Shown here: in pieces, positions 35,432 through 45,983 of the stretch
Numbering within the stretch: position 1 is the stretch's first letter
Layout: every line of letters begins with the position of its first letter
From: Nocardia ninae NBRC 108245
Lineage (GTDB): Bacteria; Actinomycetota; Actinomycetes; Mycobacteriales; Mycobacteriaceae
Direction of reading: 5' to 3'
Length of the DNA: 64,000 nucleotides
Assembly (NCBI RefSeq): GCF_007990755.1
Contig: NZ_BJXA01000007.1
Span: 62,001-126,000, forward strand
The notes under the pieces: generated by a model
What the model saw: only the letters and a program-made list of their open reading frames with translations
Told to the model about the DNA's origin: nothing
Database searches by the model: none
Translations under genes and position numbers: made by a program

Positions 35432-35457
35432 CGTGGCCGGCCCGCAGGCCGACCACG
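35432..35457. terminator. Hairpin between convergent genes
   Basis: 11-bp stem with one mismatch (arms cgtggccggcc and ggccgaccacg, loop cgca) placed 12 bp after one stop and 18 bp after the other. It could terminate both transcripts; there is no T-run. Confidence 0.6.
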
Positions 35458-35474
35458 CCGCGGTATCGCTCAGC

Positions 35475-36737
35475 TCAGCGTGCGTTGAGCACGATATTGG
35501 TCAGCACCCGCACGCCGACCGCGAGCGCGCGCTCGTCGATGTCGAACGTCGGCTGGTGCAGATCCAGCTGCTCGCCGTGCCCGGACCAGACGCCGAGGCG
35601 CGCCATCGCGCCGGGCACCTCTTCCAGGTACCACGAGAAGTCTTCGCCGCCACCGGATTGCATGGTGTCGGCCAGTGCGTCCGGACCGAGCTTGCGGATC
35701 GCGTCCTCGAACATCCGGGTGGACTGCTCGTCGTTGACCACCGGCGGCACGCCGCGACGGTAGTTCAGCTGGTACCGCACGCCGGTGGGGGCGAGCAGAC
35801 CGTCGACGATCTCGCGCACCATCGGCTCCAACAGCGACCAGGTCGCGTGATCGCCGGTGCGCACGGTGCCGGTGAGCATGCCGGTCTGCGGAATCGCGTT
35901 GGGCGCCTTGCCCGCACTGACCGCGCCCCACACCATCACGGTGCTGGTGCGCGGGTCGATGCGCCGGCTGAGCAGGCCGGGCAGCCCGGTGATCACGGTG
36001 CCGATGGCGTAGACCAGATCGCTGGTCAGATGCGGGCGCGAGGTGTGCCCGCCCGGCGAGTCCAACACCAGTTCGACGGTGTCGGCGGCCGAGGTGATCG
36101 CACCGACCCGGATGCCGACCCGGCCCACCTCCAGGCGCGGATCGCAGTGCAGCGCGAAGATCCGCTCCACACCCTCCATCGCGCCGGTGGCGACCACGTC
36201 GATCGCGCCGCCGGGCATGACCTCCTCGGCGGGCTGGAAGACCAGGCGCACGCCGACCGGCAGCTCCGGCACCTCGGCCAGCGCGAGCGCGGTGCCGAGC
36301 AGGATCGTGGTGTGCGCGTCGTGCCCGCAGGCGTGCGAGACGCCGGGCACGGTGGAGGCGAAGCTCAGGCCGGTGAACTCCTGCAGCGGCAACGCGTCCA
36401 TGTCGGCGCGCAGGCCGATGCGCGGGCCCTCCGGCCCGATGTCACAGATGAGGCCGGTGCCGCCGGGCAGCGGCTGCGGGGTCAGGCCCGCCTTGATCAG
36501 CCAGGAGGAGATGAACTCGGTGGTGGCGAACTCGGTGCGGGAAAGTTCCGGGTTGGCGTGGATGTGCCGCCGCCACTGGACGAGGTCGACCGAGTGCTCG
36601 GCCAGCCAGCCCTCGACCGATCCCAGTCCCGTCCCCACGGTGTTCGACAATGCGACGAGGTCCGGGCCCTCTACCAGTGCACATGCACCGGTGTCCGTGC
36701 CCGTAACCCGCTCGGCCGAACGGCCGGTAGTGCTCAC
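35475..36737 (-). CDS. M20 family amidohydrolase (AmiA1-like)
   Basis: 420 aa, GTG start at 36737 overlapping the upstream M20 gene's stop (GTGA). M20D metallopeptidase pattern: HANPELSRTE near residue 60, GLRADMDALPL near 110, SHACGHDAHTTILLG near 135, and Glu-Glu in FQPAEEVMPGG; a dimerisation domain is inserted in the middle. Family enzymes remove acyl groups from amino acids or hippurate-like amides using a metal bound by the Cys/His/Glu set. A paralogue lies directly upstream in the same operon; recalled as amiA1/amiB1 in M. tuberculosis. The first about 35 residues are not conserved, so the true start may be internal. Confidence 0.9.
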   Translation of the reverse strand: MSTTGRSAERVTGTDTGACALVEGPDLVALSNTVGTGLGSVEGWLAEHSVDLVQWRRHIHANPELSRTEFATTEFISSWLIKAGLTPQPLPGGTGLICDIGPEGPRIGLRADMDALPLQEFTGLSFASTVPGVSHACGHDAHTTILLGTALALAEVPELPVGVRLVFQPAEEVMPGGAIDVVATGAMEGVERIFALHCDPRLEVGRVGIRVGAITSAADTVELVLDSPGGHTSRPHLTSDLVYAIGTVITGLPGLLSRRIDPRTSTVMVWGAVSAGKAPNAIPQTGMLTGTVRTGDHATWSLLEPMVREIVDGLLAPTGVRYQLNYRRGVPPVVNDEQSTRMFEDAIRKLGPDALADTMQSGGGEDFSWYLEEVPGAMARLGVWSGHGEQLDLHQPTFDIDERALAVGVRVLTNIVLNAR

Positions 36738-37906
36738 CGAATCTCCTCCTGTCGTTGAACGAGCCGTTGCAACAACCTGTCCCTGTGTTCTTCATCGCCG
36801 GCCGCGGTGATCGCGGTACGCGCGAGAGCCAGCGCACCATCGACCACCGCACGATCCGCCGAGGCATTGACGCTCGCCGCGGCGAAGTCCGGCTGGTGCG
36901 TCACCGCACCACCGGCATCAATTCCGATAACCGGATGGATGCCAGGAATGACATTGGTGACGTTGCCCATGTCCGTGCTTCCGAGCGGCCGCTGTGCCTC
37001 GAGCTCGGGTGCGATCGGCACTCGCCCCAATCGGGTTATCTGCTCGCGGTAGGCAAACAGTAACGCCGGATCGGGCGTCAGCTCGGTATATGTCGGCGCG
37101 ACAGTCCGGATTTCCTGGGTGCAGCCGGTCGCAAGGGCTCCGGCTTCGAAACACGCTGACGCTCGTTGCATCAGATTGTCGAGGGATACGGAGTCGACTG
37201 CGCGTAGGTAATACAGCAGTTCCGCACGTCCGGGCACGATGTTCGGGGCTACGCCACCATCGCCGACTATACCGTGGAGTTGCTGGCCAGGCTGGAGATG
37301 CTGCCTCAGCAATCCAAGAGCTACCTGCGTGACGGTGACCGCGTCGCCCGCGTTGCGCCCGAGTTCCGGCGCGGCGCTGGCGTGCGCCTCCCTGCCGTGG
37401 AAGGTGATGGCCAGATCGGCCATCGCCAGCGAGCGCGCGCCGGCGATGTCGAGCGGGCCGGGATGCACCATCATCGCCATCGCCACGTCGTCGAAGACAC
37501 CGCGCTCCAGCATCAGCACCTTGCCACCGCCGCTCTCCTCGGCGGGTGTGCCGAGCACGAGCACGGTCAGCCCGAGCGCGTCGGCCACCTCGGCGAGGCC
37601 GAGCGCGGCACCGACCGACGAGGCGGCAATGATGTTGTGCCCGCAGGCATGTCCCATTCCGGGCAGGGCGTCGTACTCAGCGCAGATGCCGACCGTCAGC
37701 GGTCCGCTGCCGAAGCTCGCGCGAAACGCGGTCGGCAGGTCGGCCACGCCGGTCTCGACCTCGAAACCGCGCTCGACGAGCGGCGCGATGGTCTTGGCGA
37801 CGCTGCGCGTCTCCTCGAACGCGAGCTCCGGCTCGGCGTGGATCGAGTGCGAAAGATCGATCAGCTGGTCGACCGCGGCCTTGATCGCCGCGTCCGACAG
37901 CTGCAT
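36734..37906 (-). CDS. M20 family amidohydrolase (AmiB1-like)
   Basis: 390 aa from ATG at 37906, placing about 24 residues before HAEPELAFEE as in homologues; ATG at 37972 or a start at 38014 are possible, and none has a clear ribosome site. Motifs: GICAEYDALPGMGHACGHN near 86, GTPAEESGGGK near 126, then GSTDMGNVTNVIPG late in the protein, typical of the AbgB/amidohydrolase branch. Paralogue of the overlapping downstream gene; the two may form a heteromer, as AbgA/AbgB do. Likely substrates are acylated amino acids or p-aminobenzoyl-glutamate-like amides. Confidence 0.88.
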   Translation of the reverse strand: MQLSDAAIKAAVDQLIDLSHSIHAEPELAFEETRSVAKTIAPLVERGFEVETGVADLPTAFRASFGSGPLTVGICAEYDALPGMGHACGHNIIAASSVGAALGLAEVADALGLTVLVLGTPAEESGGGKVLMLERGVFDDVAMAMMVHPGPLDIAGARSLAMADLAITFHGREAHASAAPELGRNAGDAVTVTQVALGLLRQHLQPGQQLHGIVGDGGVAPNIVPGRAELLYYLRAVDSVSLDNLMQRASACFEAGALATGCTQEIRTVAPTYTELTPDPALLFAYREQITRLGRVPIAPELEAQRPLGSTDMGNVTNVIPGIHPVIGIDAGGAVTHQPDFAAASVNASADRAVVDGALALARTAITAAGDEEHRDRLLQRLVQRQEEIR

Positions 37907-38120
37907 GGCATCGGCACGCGCGACGTCGTAGTCGCTGCGCGATTCCTGGTGCCCGCTGCGCGGTGGTGGCATGGAACACAGTGTTGCACTGCGCCGCAAA
38001 CCGAGCGAAGTCATGCCGGTCCGGTCGCTGCCCGGCGCAGCGGGTCGCCGGGGCGTTACCGCAGTTCAGTACGCCGCATTCCGCCGAGGGACACAGTCGT
38101 GTCCGCCGGCCGCCGCGGGA

Positions 38121-38825
38121 TTACCCGGTGGCGAAGGCCAGGTTCTCCGGCGTGGTCGGCACGGCCAGACCCGCCAGCGCTTCGGCGTGCAGCGCGCGCT
38201 TGATCACCGGCAGGTTGGGCTTGCGATTGCTCGCCAATGCCGCGGCCTTGGCCACCGCGGTCGCCAGCAACGACTCCGCGTCGGCCTTGCCGTCCACGAT
38301 GCCCGCGGCGATCGCCTCGTCGGCCGGGTAGCGGTAGCCGGTGGTCATCGCCTGCACGCAGACCTGATTGGACAGCCGCTGGGTGAGCAGGGCGTTCATG
38401 CCCACGGTGAACGGCATGCCCAGGTGCACCTCGGGCAGGCAGTAGAAGCCGCGATCGGCGCGCATCACCCGGAAGTCGTGCGAGGTGGCCAGCATGGCGC
38501 CCGCGCCGAAGGCGTGGCCGTTGATCGCGGCAACCGTCGGCATCGGGAACGTCAGCAACCGGGTGTAGAGCGAGTGCACGCGGTCCAGGTAGCCGTGCGA
38601 GTCCTGCAGGTTGGCGAACAGCCAGTCGGTGTCCAGGCCGTTGGTGTAGAACTTGCCGGTCGCCACGGTGACCAGCGCGGCGGGGCCCTCGGAGCTCTCG
38701 ACCTTGTCCAGCACAGCGTGGAACTCGTCGATCCAGTCCGGGTGAAAGCGGTTCTCGCTGTCGGTCTGCCCCTCGTTTCCGAGGTACAGGACGAACACTT
38801 CCCCTTCACGTTCCAGATACGGCAT
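38121..38825 (-). CDS. Enoyl-CoA hydratase/isomerase family protein
   Basis: 234 aa, short for the family (about 260) but complete. Crotonase features: TVAAINGHAFGAGAMLATSHDFRVM with the oxyanion-hole glycines near residue 105, and LPEVHLGMPF near 135, where the Glu fits a catalytic acid. The other usual acid position is less clear, so hydratase versus isomerase cannot be settled. It resembles peroxisomal delta3,delta2-enoyl-CoA isomerase-like sequences by eye. ATG at 38825 with TATTCT (38837-38832 on the minus strand) six bases upstream: probably leaderless. Confidence 0.88.
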   Translation of the reverse strand: MPYLEREGEVFVLYLGNEGQTDSENRFHPDWIDEFHAVLDKVESSEGPAALVTVATGKFYTNGLDTDWLFANLQDSHGYLDRVHSLYTRLLTFPMPTVAAINGHAFGAGAMLATSHDFRVMRADRGFYCLPEVHLGMPFTVGMNALLTQRLSNQVCVQAMTTGYRYPADEAIAAGIVDGKADAESLLATAVAKAAALASNRKPNLPVIKRALHAEALAGLAVPTTPENLAFATG

Positions 38826-38955
38826 GGGTGCAGAATATCCGGCACCCGGCGCCACCCCTACTCGCGGGTAGCTATCCCGGAGCGTCGGCCGAATGCAGCT
38901 GTGGGTTGTCCGAGCGCACCCGCAAGCCCGTGCCGGGCCGACTATCGTGACGATC

Positions 38956-39735
38956 ATGCTTGCCGAACAGGCCGCCGAGGCGATCGCCGAACGTACTGGA
39001 GTGCCGCGTCACCGGGTTGCGGTGGTGCTCGGCTCGGGCTGGCAGGAGGCGGCCGCGGAGATCGGCACCCCCGTCGCGTCCGTGCCGATGCCGGAGCTGC
39101 CCGGCTTCGGGACGCCGAGTGCGCAGGGGCACGTCGGGATGATCCATTCGGTCGCCGTGGGTGCCACGCCCACGCTGCTGCTGATGGGCCGCCAGCACCT
39201 GTACGAGGGCTACCAGCCCGCCGAGGTGGTGCACCCGGTCGCCGCGGCCGTCGCGGCGGGCGCGGAGATCGTGCTGCTCACCAATGCCGCAGGCGGTATC
39301 CGCGAGGGGCTGCGGGTCGGCGAGCCGGTGCTGATCAACGATCATTTGAACCTCACCGCCCGGACCCCGCTGACCGGTGCCACCTTCGTCGATCTCGTCG
39401 ACGCGTGGGACCCCGAATTGCGCACCCTGGCACAAGAAATCGACCCCACCCTGACCGAGGGCGTGTACGCGGGCCTGACCGGGCCGCAGTACGAGACCCC
39501 GGCCGAGATCCGGATGCTGCGCACCATGGGCGCCGACCTGGTCGGCATGTCGACGGTGCTGGAGGCGATCGCCTGTCGCGCGCTCGGCGCCCGGGTGCTG
39601 GGCATCTCGCTGGTCACCAACCTGGCCGCCGGCGTCACCGGCGGGCATCTGTCGCACGCCGAGGTGCTGGCCGAAGGTCACGCGGCCGCACCGCGATTGG
39701 GCAAGCTGCTGCGCGGCGTGCTGGAACGGGTGTAG
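38956..39735 (+). CDS. punA: Purine nucleoside phosphorylase
   Basis: 259 aa, trimeric PNP family. VAVVLGSGW near residue 22 (phosphate loop), GRQHLYEGY (second phosphate site), [17 protein letters not shown], and the base-binding [17 protein letters not shown] with VGMSTV. It splits inosine/guanosine with phosphate to the base and ribose-1-phosphate. ATG at 38956 is chosen because TATCGT (38943-38948) ends seven bases before it, a leaderless pattern. The stop abuts the pmmB ATG directly, so they form an operon; the phosphomutase could interconvert the pentose-1-phosphate. Confidence 0.95.
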   Translation: MLAEQAAEAIAERTGVPRHRVAVVLGSGWQEAAAEIGTPVASVPMPELPGFGTPSAQGHVGMIHSVAVGATPTLLLMGRQHLYEGYQPAEVVHPVAAAVAAGAEIVLLTNAAGGIREGLRVGEPVLINDHLNLTARTPLTGATFVDLVDAWDPELRTLAQEIDPTLTEGVYAGLTGPQYETPAEIRMLRTMGADLVGMSTVLEAIACRALGARVLGISLVTNLAAGVTGGHLSHAEVLAEGHAAAPRLGKLLRGVLERV

Positions 39736-41232
<1,497 letters not shown>

Positions 41233-41236
41233 CCCA

Positions 41237-41261
41237 GCCGTCATCATCAGATGATGACGGC
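41237..41261. promoter_or_regulatory. Perfect 11-bp inverted repeat covering a start codon
   Basis: Arms gccgtcatcat (41237-41247) and atgatgacggc (41251-41261), spacer cag. The right arm contains the tandem ATGATG of the small zinc-ribbon gene. As RNA this would hide the start codon; as DNA it could be an operator. It lies 5 bp after the pmmB stop, so it may also be a terminator stem. Confidence 0.5.
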
Positions 41262-41478
41262 GATGCACTGTACCCACTGCGGCAGCGAGGGCATGATGCC
41301 CGGCTTCATCGAGGACTCCGGCGACAGTTCACGCGGCCATGCCCGCTGGGTCGAAGGACCGTTGGAGATCGGCTTCTGGGGCGCGAAGCGGACCGGCCGC
41401 GCGCACTGGCTGGTCGATGCCTATCGATGCAAGGACTGCTTCCACCTCGAGCTGTTCACCCGAGCCCAGGACGGATGA
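41251..41478 (+). CDS. Small zinc-ribbon-like protein
   Basis: 75 aa (72 or fewer if the ATG at 41263 is used). Two CxxC pairs, CTHC at the start and CKDC near residue 62, fit a zinc ribbon with an inserted beta-rich middle (WVEGPLEIGFWGAK). The pattern resembles PF20097/DUF6487-type proteins, often of unknown function. No ribosome site is visible; translation may be coupled to pmmB, 18 bp upstream. It converges with upp. Confidence 0.7.
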   Translation: MMTAMHCTHCGSEGMMPGFIEDSGDSSRGHARWVEGPLEIGFWGAKRTGRAHWLVDAYRCKDCFHLELFTRAQDG

Positions 41479-41528
41479 ACTCCCGCGCGACGGCGACCGG
41501 GCGCCGTCGCGCGGGTGACACCGGCGGT

Positions 41529-42152
41529 CTAACGCGGGCCGAACTGGCGATCGCCCGCGTCGCCGAGGCCGGGGACGATGTAGGCGTGCTCGTTCAGGCC
41601 CGCGTCCACGGCGGCGGTGACCAGGCGCACCGGGTGGCCCGAATCGGTCAGTGCGGCAACCCCTTCCGGTGCCGCGACGACGCAGACCGCGGTGATGTCG
41701 GTGGCGCCGCGGGCGACCAGGAGTTCGAGGGTGTGCCGCATCGAGCCGCCAGTGGCCAGCATCGGGTCGAGCACGTAGACCGGGAGTCCGGCCAGATCGG
41801 CAGGCAGCGACTCCATGTACGGGACGGGCTCGTGGGTGTCCTCGTCGCGGGCGATGCCGACGAATCCGATTCTGGCGTCCGGGATCAGCTCGGCGGCCAC
41901 GTCGACCATGCCGAGGCCCGCCCGCAGCACCGGCACCAGCAGCGGCGGCTGCGCCAGTCGCGCGCCCTCGGTCACCGCCACCGGCGTGCTGATCTCGAAG
42001 CGCCGCACCGGCGCGTCCCGCAGCGCCTCGTAGATGAGGATCCTGGTGAGATCGCGCAGCGCGGCGCGGAAGGCGGAATTGTCGGTGCGCTCGTCTCGCA
42101 TCGTGGTCAACAGGGCAGCGGCGAGCGGATGGTCCACGGTGTGAGTGCGCAT
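41529..42152 (-). CDS. upp: Uracil phosphoribosyltransferase
   Basis: 207 aa. PRPP-binding loop [13 protein letters not shown] near residue 127, then uracil-binding [16 protein letters not shown] at the C-terminus, both hallmarks of Upp. It converts uracil and PRPP to UMP in pyrimidine salvage. ATG at 42152 with TATCGT (42164-42159 on the minus strand) six bases upstream: probably leaderless. It sits between the purine and pyrimidine salvage genes of the window. Confidence 0.96.
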   Translation of the reverse strand: MRTHTVDHPLAAALLTTMRDERTDNSAFRAALRDLTRILIYEALRDAPVRRFEISTPVAVTEGARLAQPPLLVPVLRAGLGMVDVAAELIPDARIGFVGIARDEDTHEPVPYMESLPADLAGLPVYVLDPMLATGGSMRHTLELLVARGATDITAVCVVAAPEGVAALTDSGHPVRLVTAAVDAGLNEHAYIVPGLGDAGDRQFGPR

Positions 42153-42257
42153 GAGGGAACGATAAAGTGACCGGTGGGTCCGCCGCCGACGCTCTACCCG
42201 AAAGTTTTTTCGGATCGGTGGGAACCGAACGGGAAGAGGGCGCGTCGAACCAAGTGA

Positions 42258-42623
42258 ATGACGTACTCTGCCTGGGAACAACAGATGGGGGAAGCTCTGA
42301 TGCGGAAGATGTCGGCGGACACCGAGGGCATCGCAGCCTACGGCGCGACCGCCCATGTGATGGCCGGGGAGATGGCCACGGCCGGTGCCAGTGCCGCGGC
42401 GGCCGAGCCCGCGCTGCTCGGCCCGATCATGGGGTTGATCGGTGGTGATTTCATGGCCGCCTACGCCGCCGCGCACGCGGGACATGTCGCCTCGATCGGC
42501 CAGCTGTCGGCGGTACTCGCCAGCATGGGCGGCGCGGCCACCGGCGCGGCGACGGTGCTCACCGAGACCGACCTGAACAACGCGGGAGCGCTGCGGACCG
42601 TGGCCACCGAATTGGACGGCTGA
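42258..42623 (+). CDS. EspC-like (DUF2580) type VII secretion-associated protein
   Basis: 121 aa, Ala/Gly/Met-rich and mostly helical, with no signal peptide. The first half ([20 protein letters not shown]) and the later helix with [11 protein letters not shown] fit the EspC-type, WXG100-like hairpin of ESX-1 substrates (DUF2580). A glycine-rich middle ([20 protein letters not shown]) is unusually hydrophobic. It is the first gene of a four-gene unit with an NlpC/P60 protein, an EspD-like protein and a YbaB-like protein. By family knowledge such proteins leave through ESX machinery together with partners. The family call is by eye. Confidence 0.68.
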   Translation: MTYSAWEQQMGEALMRKMSADTEGIAAYGATAHVMAGEMATAGASAAAAEPALLGPIMGLIGGDFMAAYAAAHAGHVASIGQLSAVLASMGGAATGAATVLTETDLNNAGALRTVATELDG

Positions 42624-42627
42624 GCCT

Positions 42628-43749
42628 GTGATCGATATCAACGCACTGGCCAAGCCGATATTCGACCTGCTTTCCAGCTTCGGCTCCGGCGTGCTACCCA
42701 CCGGCGGCCCCTCCGACGCGCTGCGCAGCACGTCGAGCGTGGTGGACCAGATCCACCAGATGGGCCGCGACAGCATCAACGGCATGAACACCGCGTGGGA
42801 CGGCCAGGCCGCCGACGCCGCCACCTCGAAGGCGCTGCGGGTACAGACCTCCGCCGCCACCATTTCCGACCGTGGCAACGAGATGGCAACCGTGGTGAAT
42901 CAGGCTGCGGCCGAGGTCGAGACGGGTCAGAAGGACCTCGCGGGGATTGCCCAGTCGTTCGTGAACACCGCGGCGAGCGCGGGCCCTGCCCTGGCCACCC
43001 CCGCGGGCTTGACGATGATCGTCGGCTCCGCGATCGACCATCTGGGCCAGGCGCTCAACGTGGTCGGCCGGGTGCAGAACGAACTCGGCACGCACACCGC
43101 GTCGATGTCCGAACTCACCCCGCCGCCGCCCACTCCATCACTCGCGGGCACGGCCACCTCCGCAGCGGGCGCGCAGCAGCTGGCCTCGACCGCGACCAGC
43201 GCGCTGAGCGGTGTCGGTTCGATGGCGAGCAGCCTGATGAGCACCGCGATGCCCTCGACCACCAACTCGACGACAGTCGGCACCAAGTCCACCACCCCGA
43301 GCCCGGCGGGCACACCCAAACCCGACACCGGCTCCTCGGGCATGGCCGACGGCACCGGCGTGAAGATCACGCTGCCCGACGGCAGCACCGTGGAGGCGCC
43401 GAACGAGAAGGCCGCGACCGCGGTGCGCTCGGCGATCAGCGCGGTCGGCACGCCGTACGTGTGGGGCGGCAACACCCCCGGCGCCGGCCTGGATTGCAGC
43501 GGGCTGACCAAATTCGCCTACGGCGAGGCGGGCGTGGAGCTGCCACGCCTGGCCGCCGAGCAGGCCACCGGCACCTCGGTCTCCCCCGGCGACCTGATGC
43601 CCGGCGATCTGGCCATCTGGGATGGCCACGTCGCGATGGTGATCGGCAACGGCCAATTCGTCGAGGCAGGCGACCCGGTCCAGATCAGCTCGATTCGAAC
43701 GGAGAACTCAGGGATGGGCTTCTACGGCTTCTACAGGCCGACGTCATGA
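42628..43749 (+). CDS. NlpC/P60 peptidoglycan hydrolase with ESX-substrate-like N-terminus
   Basis: 373 aa from GTG at 42628, 4 bp after the EspC-like stop. Residues 1-130 are helical with a central WDG ([11 protein letters not shown]), the WXG-type turn of ESX substrates. A Ser/Thr/Pro linker follows (about 165-250). The C-terminal NlpC/P60 domain has Cys in [11 protein letters not shown], His in DGHVAMVIG and a polar partner after QFVEAGD. It probably cleaves the D-Glu/mDAP bond of peptide stems. There is no Sec signal, so export is expected via type VII secretion with the EspC-like partner. Translation of the next gene is coupled by ATGA. Confidence 0.85.
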   Translation: MIDINALAKPIFDLLSSFGSGVLPTGGPSDALRSTSSVVDQIHQMGRDSINGMNTAWDGQAADAATSKALRVQTSAATISDRGNEMATVVNQAAAEVETGQKDLAGIAQSFVNTAASAGPALATPAGLTMIVGSAIDHLGQALNVVGRVQNELGTHTASMSELTPPPPTPSLAGTATSAAGAQQLASTATSALSGVGSMASSLMSTAMPSTTNSTTVGTKSTTPSPAGTPKPDTGSSGMADGTGVKITLPDGSTVEAPNEKAATAVRSAISAVGTPYVWGGNTPGAGLDCSGLTKFAYGEAGVELPRLAAEQATGTSVSPGDLMPGDLAIWDGHVAMVIGNGQFVEAGDPVQISSIRTENSGMGFYGFYRPTS

Positions 43750-44087
43750 CTCAACCGCAGGTTCCCAACGTCACGGTCGCGGCCAGCACGAATCGGTCGG
43801 GCACCATCTCGGTGCGGGCCACCGATCAGGGCATGCCGGTGGAGATCAAGTTCGAGCGCAGCGAATACCGTTACGGCGCACAATCTCTCGCGAACGAGAT
43901 CCTGCGGCTCACCAAACGCTCCACCGTCGCCGCGAAGGCGCGCCGCCGCGAGCTGCTCGCCGAGGCAGGCATGCCCGCCGACATCCTGGACCGGCTCGGC
44001 CTGCCCACCCGCCAGGCAGCGGTGGACGAGCTGGACCGGATCGATGACGCGGACACCGGACCTACGACGTGGATGAGGCCTGTATGA
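43746..44087 (+). CDS. EspD-like (DUF2694) protein
   Basis: 113 aa, ATGA-coupled to the NlpC/P60 gene. The middle segment (VEIKFERSEYRYGAQSLANEILRLTKRS) matches the core pattern I recall from EspD: a short beta region followed by a helix with SLA(S/N)EIL. EspD stabilises EspA/EspC in M. tuberculosis; this one is shorter and lacks the acidic ends. Its stop overlaps the first codon of the 84-bp repeat element. Family call by eye. Confidence 0.6.
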   Translation: MTQPQVPNVTVAASTNRSGTISVRATDQGMPVEIKFERSEYRYGAQSLANEILRLTKRSTVAAKARRRELLAEAGMPADILDRLGLPTRQAAVDELDRIDDADTGPTTWMRPV

Positions 44088-44167
44088 GTGAGCGGAGCGA
44101 GCGAACAATGAGCACAGCTGCCCCGGCGCTCATGGCGGAGCCGAGCGCCAGCGAGGTGGAGGCATGA
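44084..44167 (+). repeat. 84-bp mini-ORF repeat, copy 1
   Basis: Encodes 27 aa beginning MSERSERT and ending SASEVEA. Its ATG overlaps the EspD-like stop (ATGA), and its TGA overlaps the ATG of the YbaB-like gene. It is 69/84 identical to copy 2 at 51489-51572 by hand count, with no gaps. The tail GAGGTGGAGGC supplies the ribosome-binding site of the next gene. Peptide identity is 19/27. Confidence 0.85.
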
Positions 44168-44511
44168 GTGCGGAAATGGACGCTCTGGTCGCCAATGCGA
44201 CGCAGAAGCTGGAAGCACTCGAGGCCGCGCTGTACGGCCTCAAGCAGGTGCGCGGGCGGCACACCACCGAGGACGGCACGGTCACCGTCGAGGTCGACAG
44301 CGACGGCGCGCTCGTCGGTTTGAGCCTCGCCGAGACGGTCACCTCGCTGCCGCCCGCCGAGGTCGGACAGCTGATCGTCTGGGCTTGCAGGCAGGCCGCC
44401 GAGGACGCGGGCAACCAGCGCTCGAAGGTCGTTGCGACACTGAACGAGTCATTCGTTCCCGGGGCGAACGACGCCCAAGGAACCGTTGGGGGCGGGCCGG
44501 ATAGTGCCTGA
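44164..44511 (+). CDS. YbaB/EbfC-family protein (EspL-like)
   Basis: 115 aa. An N-terminal helix (MDALVANATQKLEALEAALYGLKQVRG) is followed by a short beta sheet (VTVEVDSDGALVGLSL) and a second helix, the YbaB/EbfC layout. EspL of the ESX-1 locus belongs to this family and, as I recall, works with EspD, which fits the EspD-like neighbour. The start is ATGA-coupled to the 84-bp mini-ORF. A nucleoid role is possible, but the setting favours a secretion chaperone. Confidence 0.72.
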   Translation: MSAEMDALVANATQKLEALEAALYGLKQVRGRHTTEDGTVTVEVDSDGALVGLSLAETVTSLPPAEVGQLIVWACRQAAEDAGNQRSKVVATLNESFVPGANDAQGTVGGGPDSA

Positions 44512-44537
44512 CGCGGAAGGTCGATAGGCTTCCGCTC

Positions 44538-45788
44538 ATGGCTTCTGGAGACATCGTCCCGATCGAGCTCGGCCTGACCGACGGCGATCTCGTCACCCTG
44601 TGGGCACCGCGCTGGCGAGACGGTGACGACGAGTGGGAGGCGTTCCTCGGACACGAGGACGCCCTCTACGGTTTCGAGACCGTTGCGGAGCTGGCCGCGT
44701 TCATCCGGACCAACTCCGACAACGACCTCGTCGAGCATCCGGCATGGAAGGTCGTCGTCGCGCTGTCGGCGGTCGAGCTGGAGCCGGAGGAGAACTTCTC
44801 CTTCGATCTGGTCGCGGTGCCCGAACTGGCCGCGGGCGAGCCCGACGTGGACACCATCGCCGAGCTCGAAGACACCCTCAGCATGGTCCGCAACATCGGC
44901 GAGGTGTGCGAGCTGGAGACGGTGACCAAGTTCTTCGGGTCGCACCCGGTGCTCGGCGCGCTGCCCGGCGGCGTGAACGCCTTCGTCGGGCGCGACGGCG
45001 AAGAACTCTGGGACCAGATCGGCGCCGCCATCGCCAAGGGCTGGGACAGCGTCCTCGACGCCATCGACTCCGTCGTGAAAACCCCCGAGGTCGACGCGGA
45101 AGCCGTCGCCGTCGCGGAGGCCGAGCTGCTGGCCGCCGAGGAGAACGTGGTCGACGCCGACGACGCCGCGGACAACGAGGAAGACGAGTTCGAACCCGTC
45201 GACCTCGACGCGGACGACGAGGACGAAGAAGACGAGGACGAGACGTTCTGGCACGAGGTCGGCATCGACCCGGTCAAGATCATCACCTCCGACGGCACCT
45301 ACTTCACGCTGCGCTGTTACCTCGACGACGAGCCGATCTTCCTCGGCTCCGACAACGCCATCACGGTGTTCAACTCCGAGCGGGCACTGGCCAGGTACCT
45401 GGCCGACGACCACGAACACGACCTCGCCAGGGTCAGCACCTTCGCCGACGTGCAGACCGCCGCGGTGGACGGTTCGCTCGAGGTCGAGGTCAGCGACGAA
45501 AATGTCTACGTGCTGCCCGGCCTCGCCGACGACCTCGCCGAAGGACCGGAAGCCGTCGACATCGAGCAGCTCGACCTCGCGGTCGAACTGTTCACCGACG
45601 CCTCCGACTACGCGGGCGACGACGTCGTGGAACAGGCGCTGGCCCAGTCCAATCCGCTCGGCTGGTACGTCTCGTACCTGCTCAACCCGGACCCCAACCG
45701 GATGGCACCCAACCCGCCGTTCGCGGCGGAAGCGCAGTCCTGGCGGGAACTGGAGCGCAACTTCGAGTCCCGGCTCAACCCGCAGTAG
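44538..45788 (+). CDS. Conserved acidic protein (Rv3311-like)
   Basis: 416 aa, strongly acidic, with a run of Asp/Glu between about 200 and 238 that separates two related halves: the N-terminal part (YGFETVAELAAFIRTN) and the C-terminal part (FNSERALARYLADD) share a similar alpha/beta unit. No signal peptide, membrane span or catalytic motif. It matches my memory of Rv3311 in length and place, sometimes mislabelled as primosomal. TAGGCT (44525-44530) sits seven bases before the ATG, so the message is probably leaderless. Function unknown. Confidence 0.8.
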   Translation: MASGDIVPIELGLTDGDLVTLWAPRWRDGDDEWEAFLGHEDALYGFETVAELAAFIRTNSDNDLVEHPAWKVVVALSAVELEPEENFSFDLVAVPELAAGEPDVDTIAELEDTLSMVRNIGEVCELETVTKFFGSHPVLGALPGGVNAFVGRDGEELWDQIGAAIAKGWDSVLDAIDSVVKTPEVDAEAVAVAEAELLAAEENVVDADDAADNEEDEFEPVDLDADDEDEEDEDETFWHEVGIDPVKIITSDGTYFTLRCYLDDEPIFLGSDNAITVFNSERALARYLADDHEHDLARVSTFADVQTAAVDGSLEVEVSDENVYVLPGLADDLAEGPEAVDIEQLDLAVELFTDASDYAGDDVVEQALAQSNPLGWYVSYLLNPDPNRMAPNPPFAAEAQSWRELERNFESRLNPQ

Positions 45789-45983
45789 GGGCTGCTGTTC
45801 CGCCTCTCCGTGTATTCGGCCAGACCCAGGTGCCACGGGAAGTGGGCGGGCGACCGGCGGGTCGAGGAGTCGGCTAGGTCAGCTGGTCCCCGCGGAGTTA
45901 TCCATGTGCTCACGAAATCAGTTGGTGCGTCGAGTAGCTGGACACAGCGCAGCAGGCCTCGAACTGGCCAGTTGCGCTGGGTC

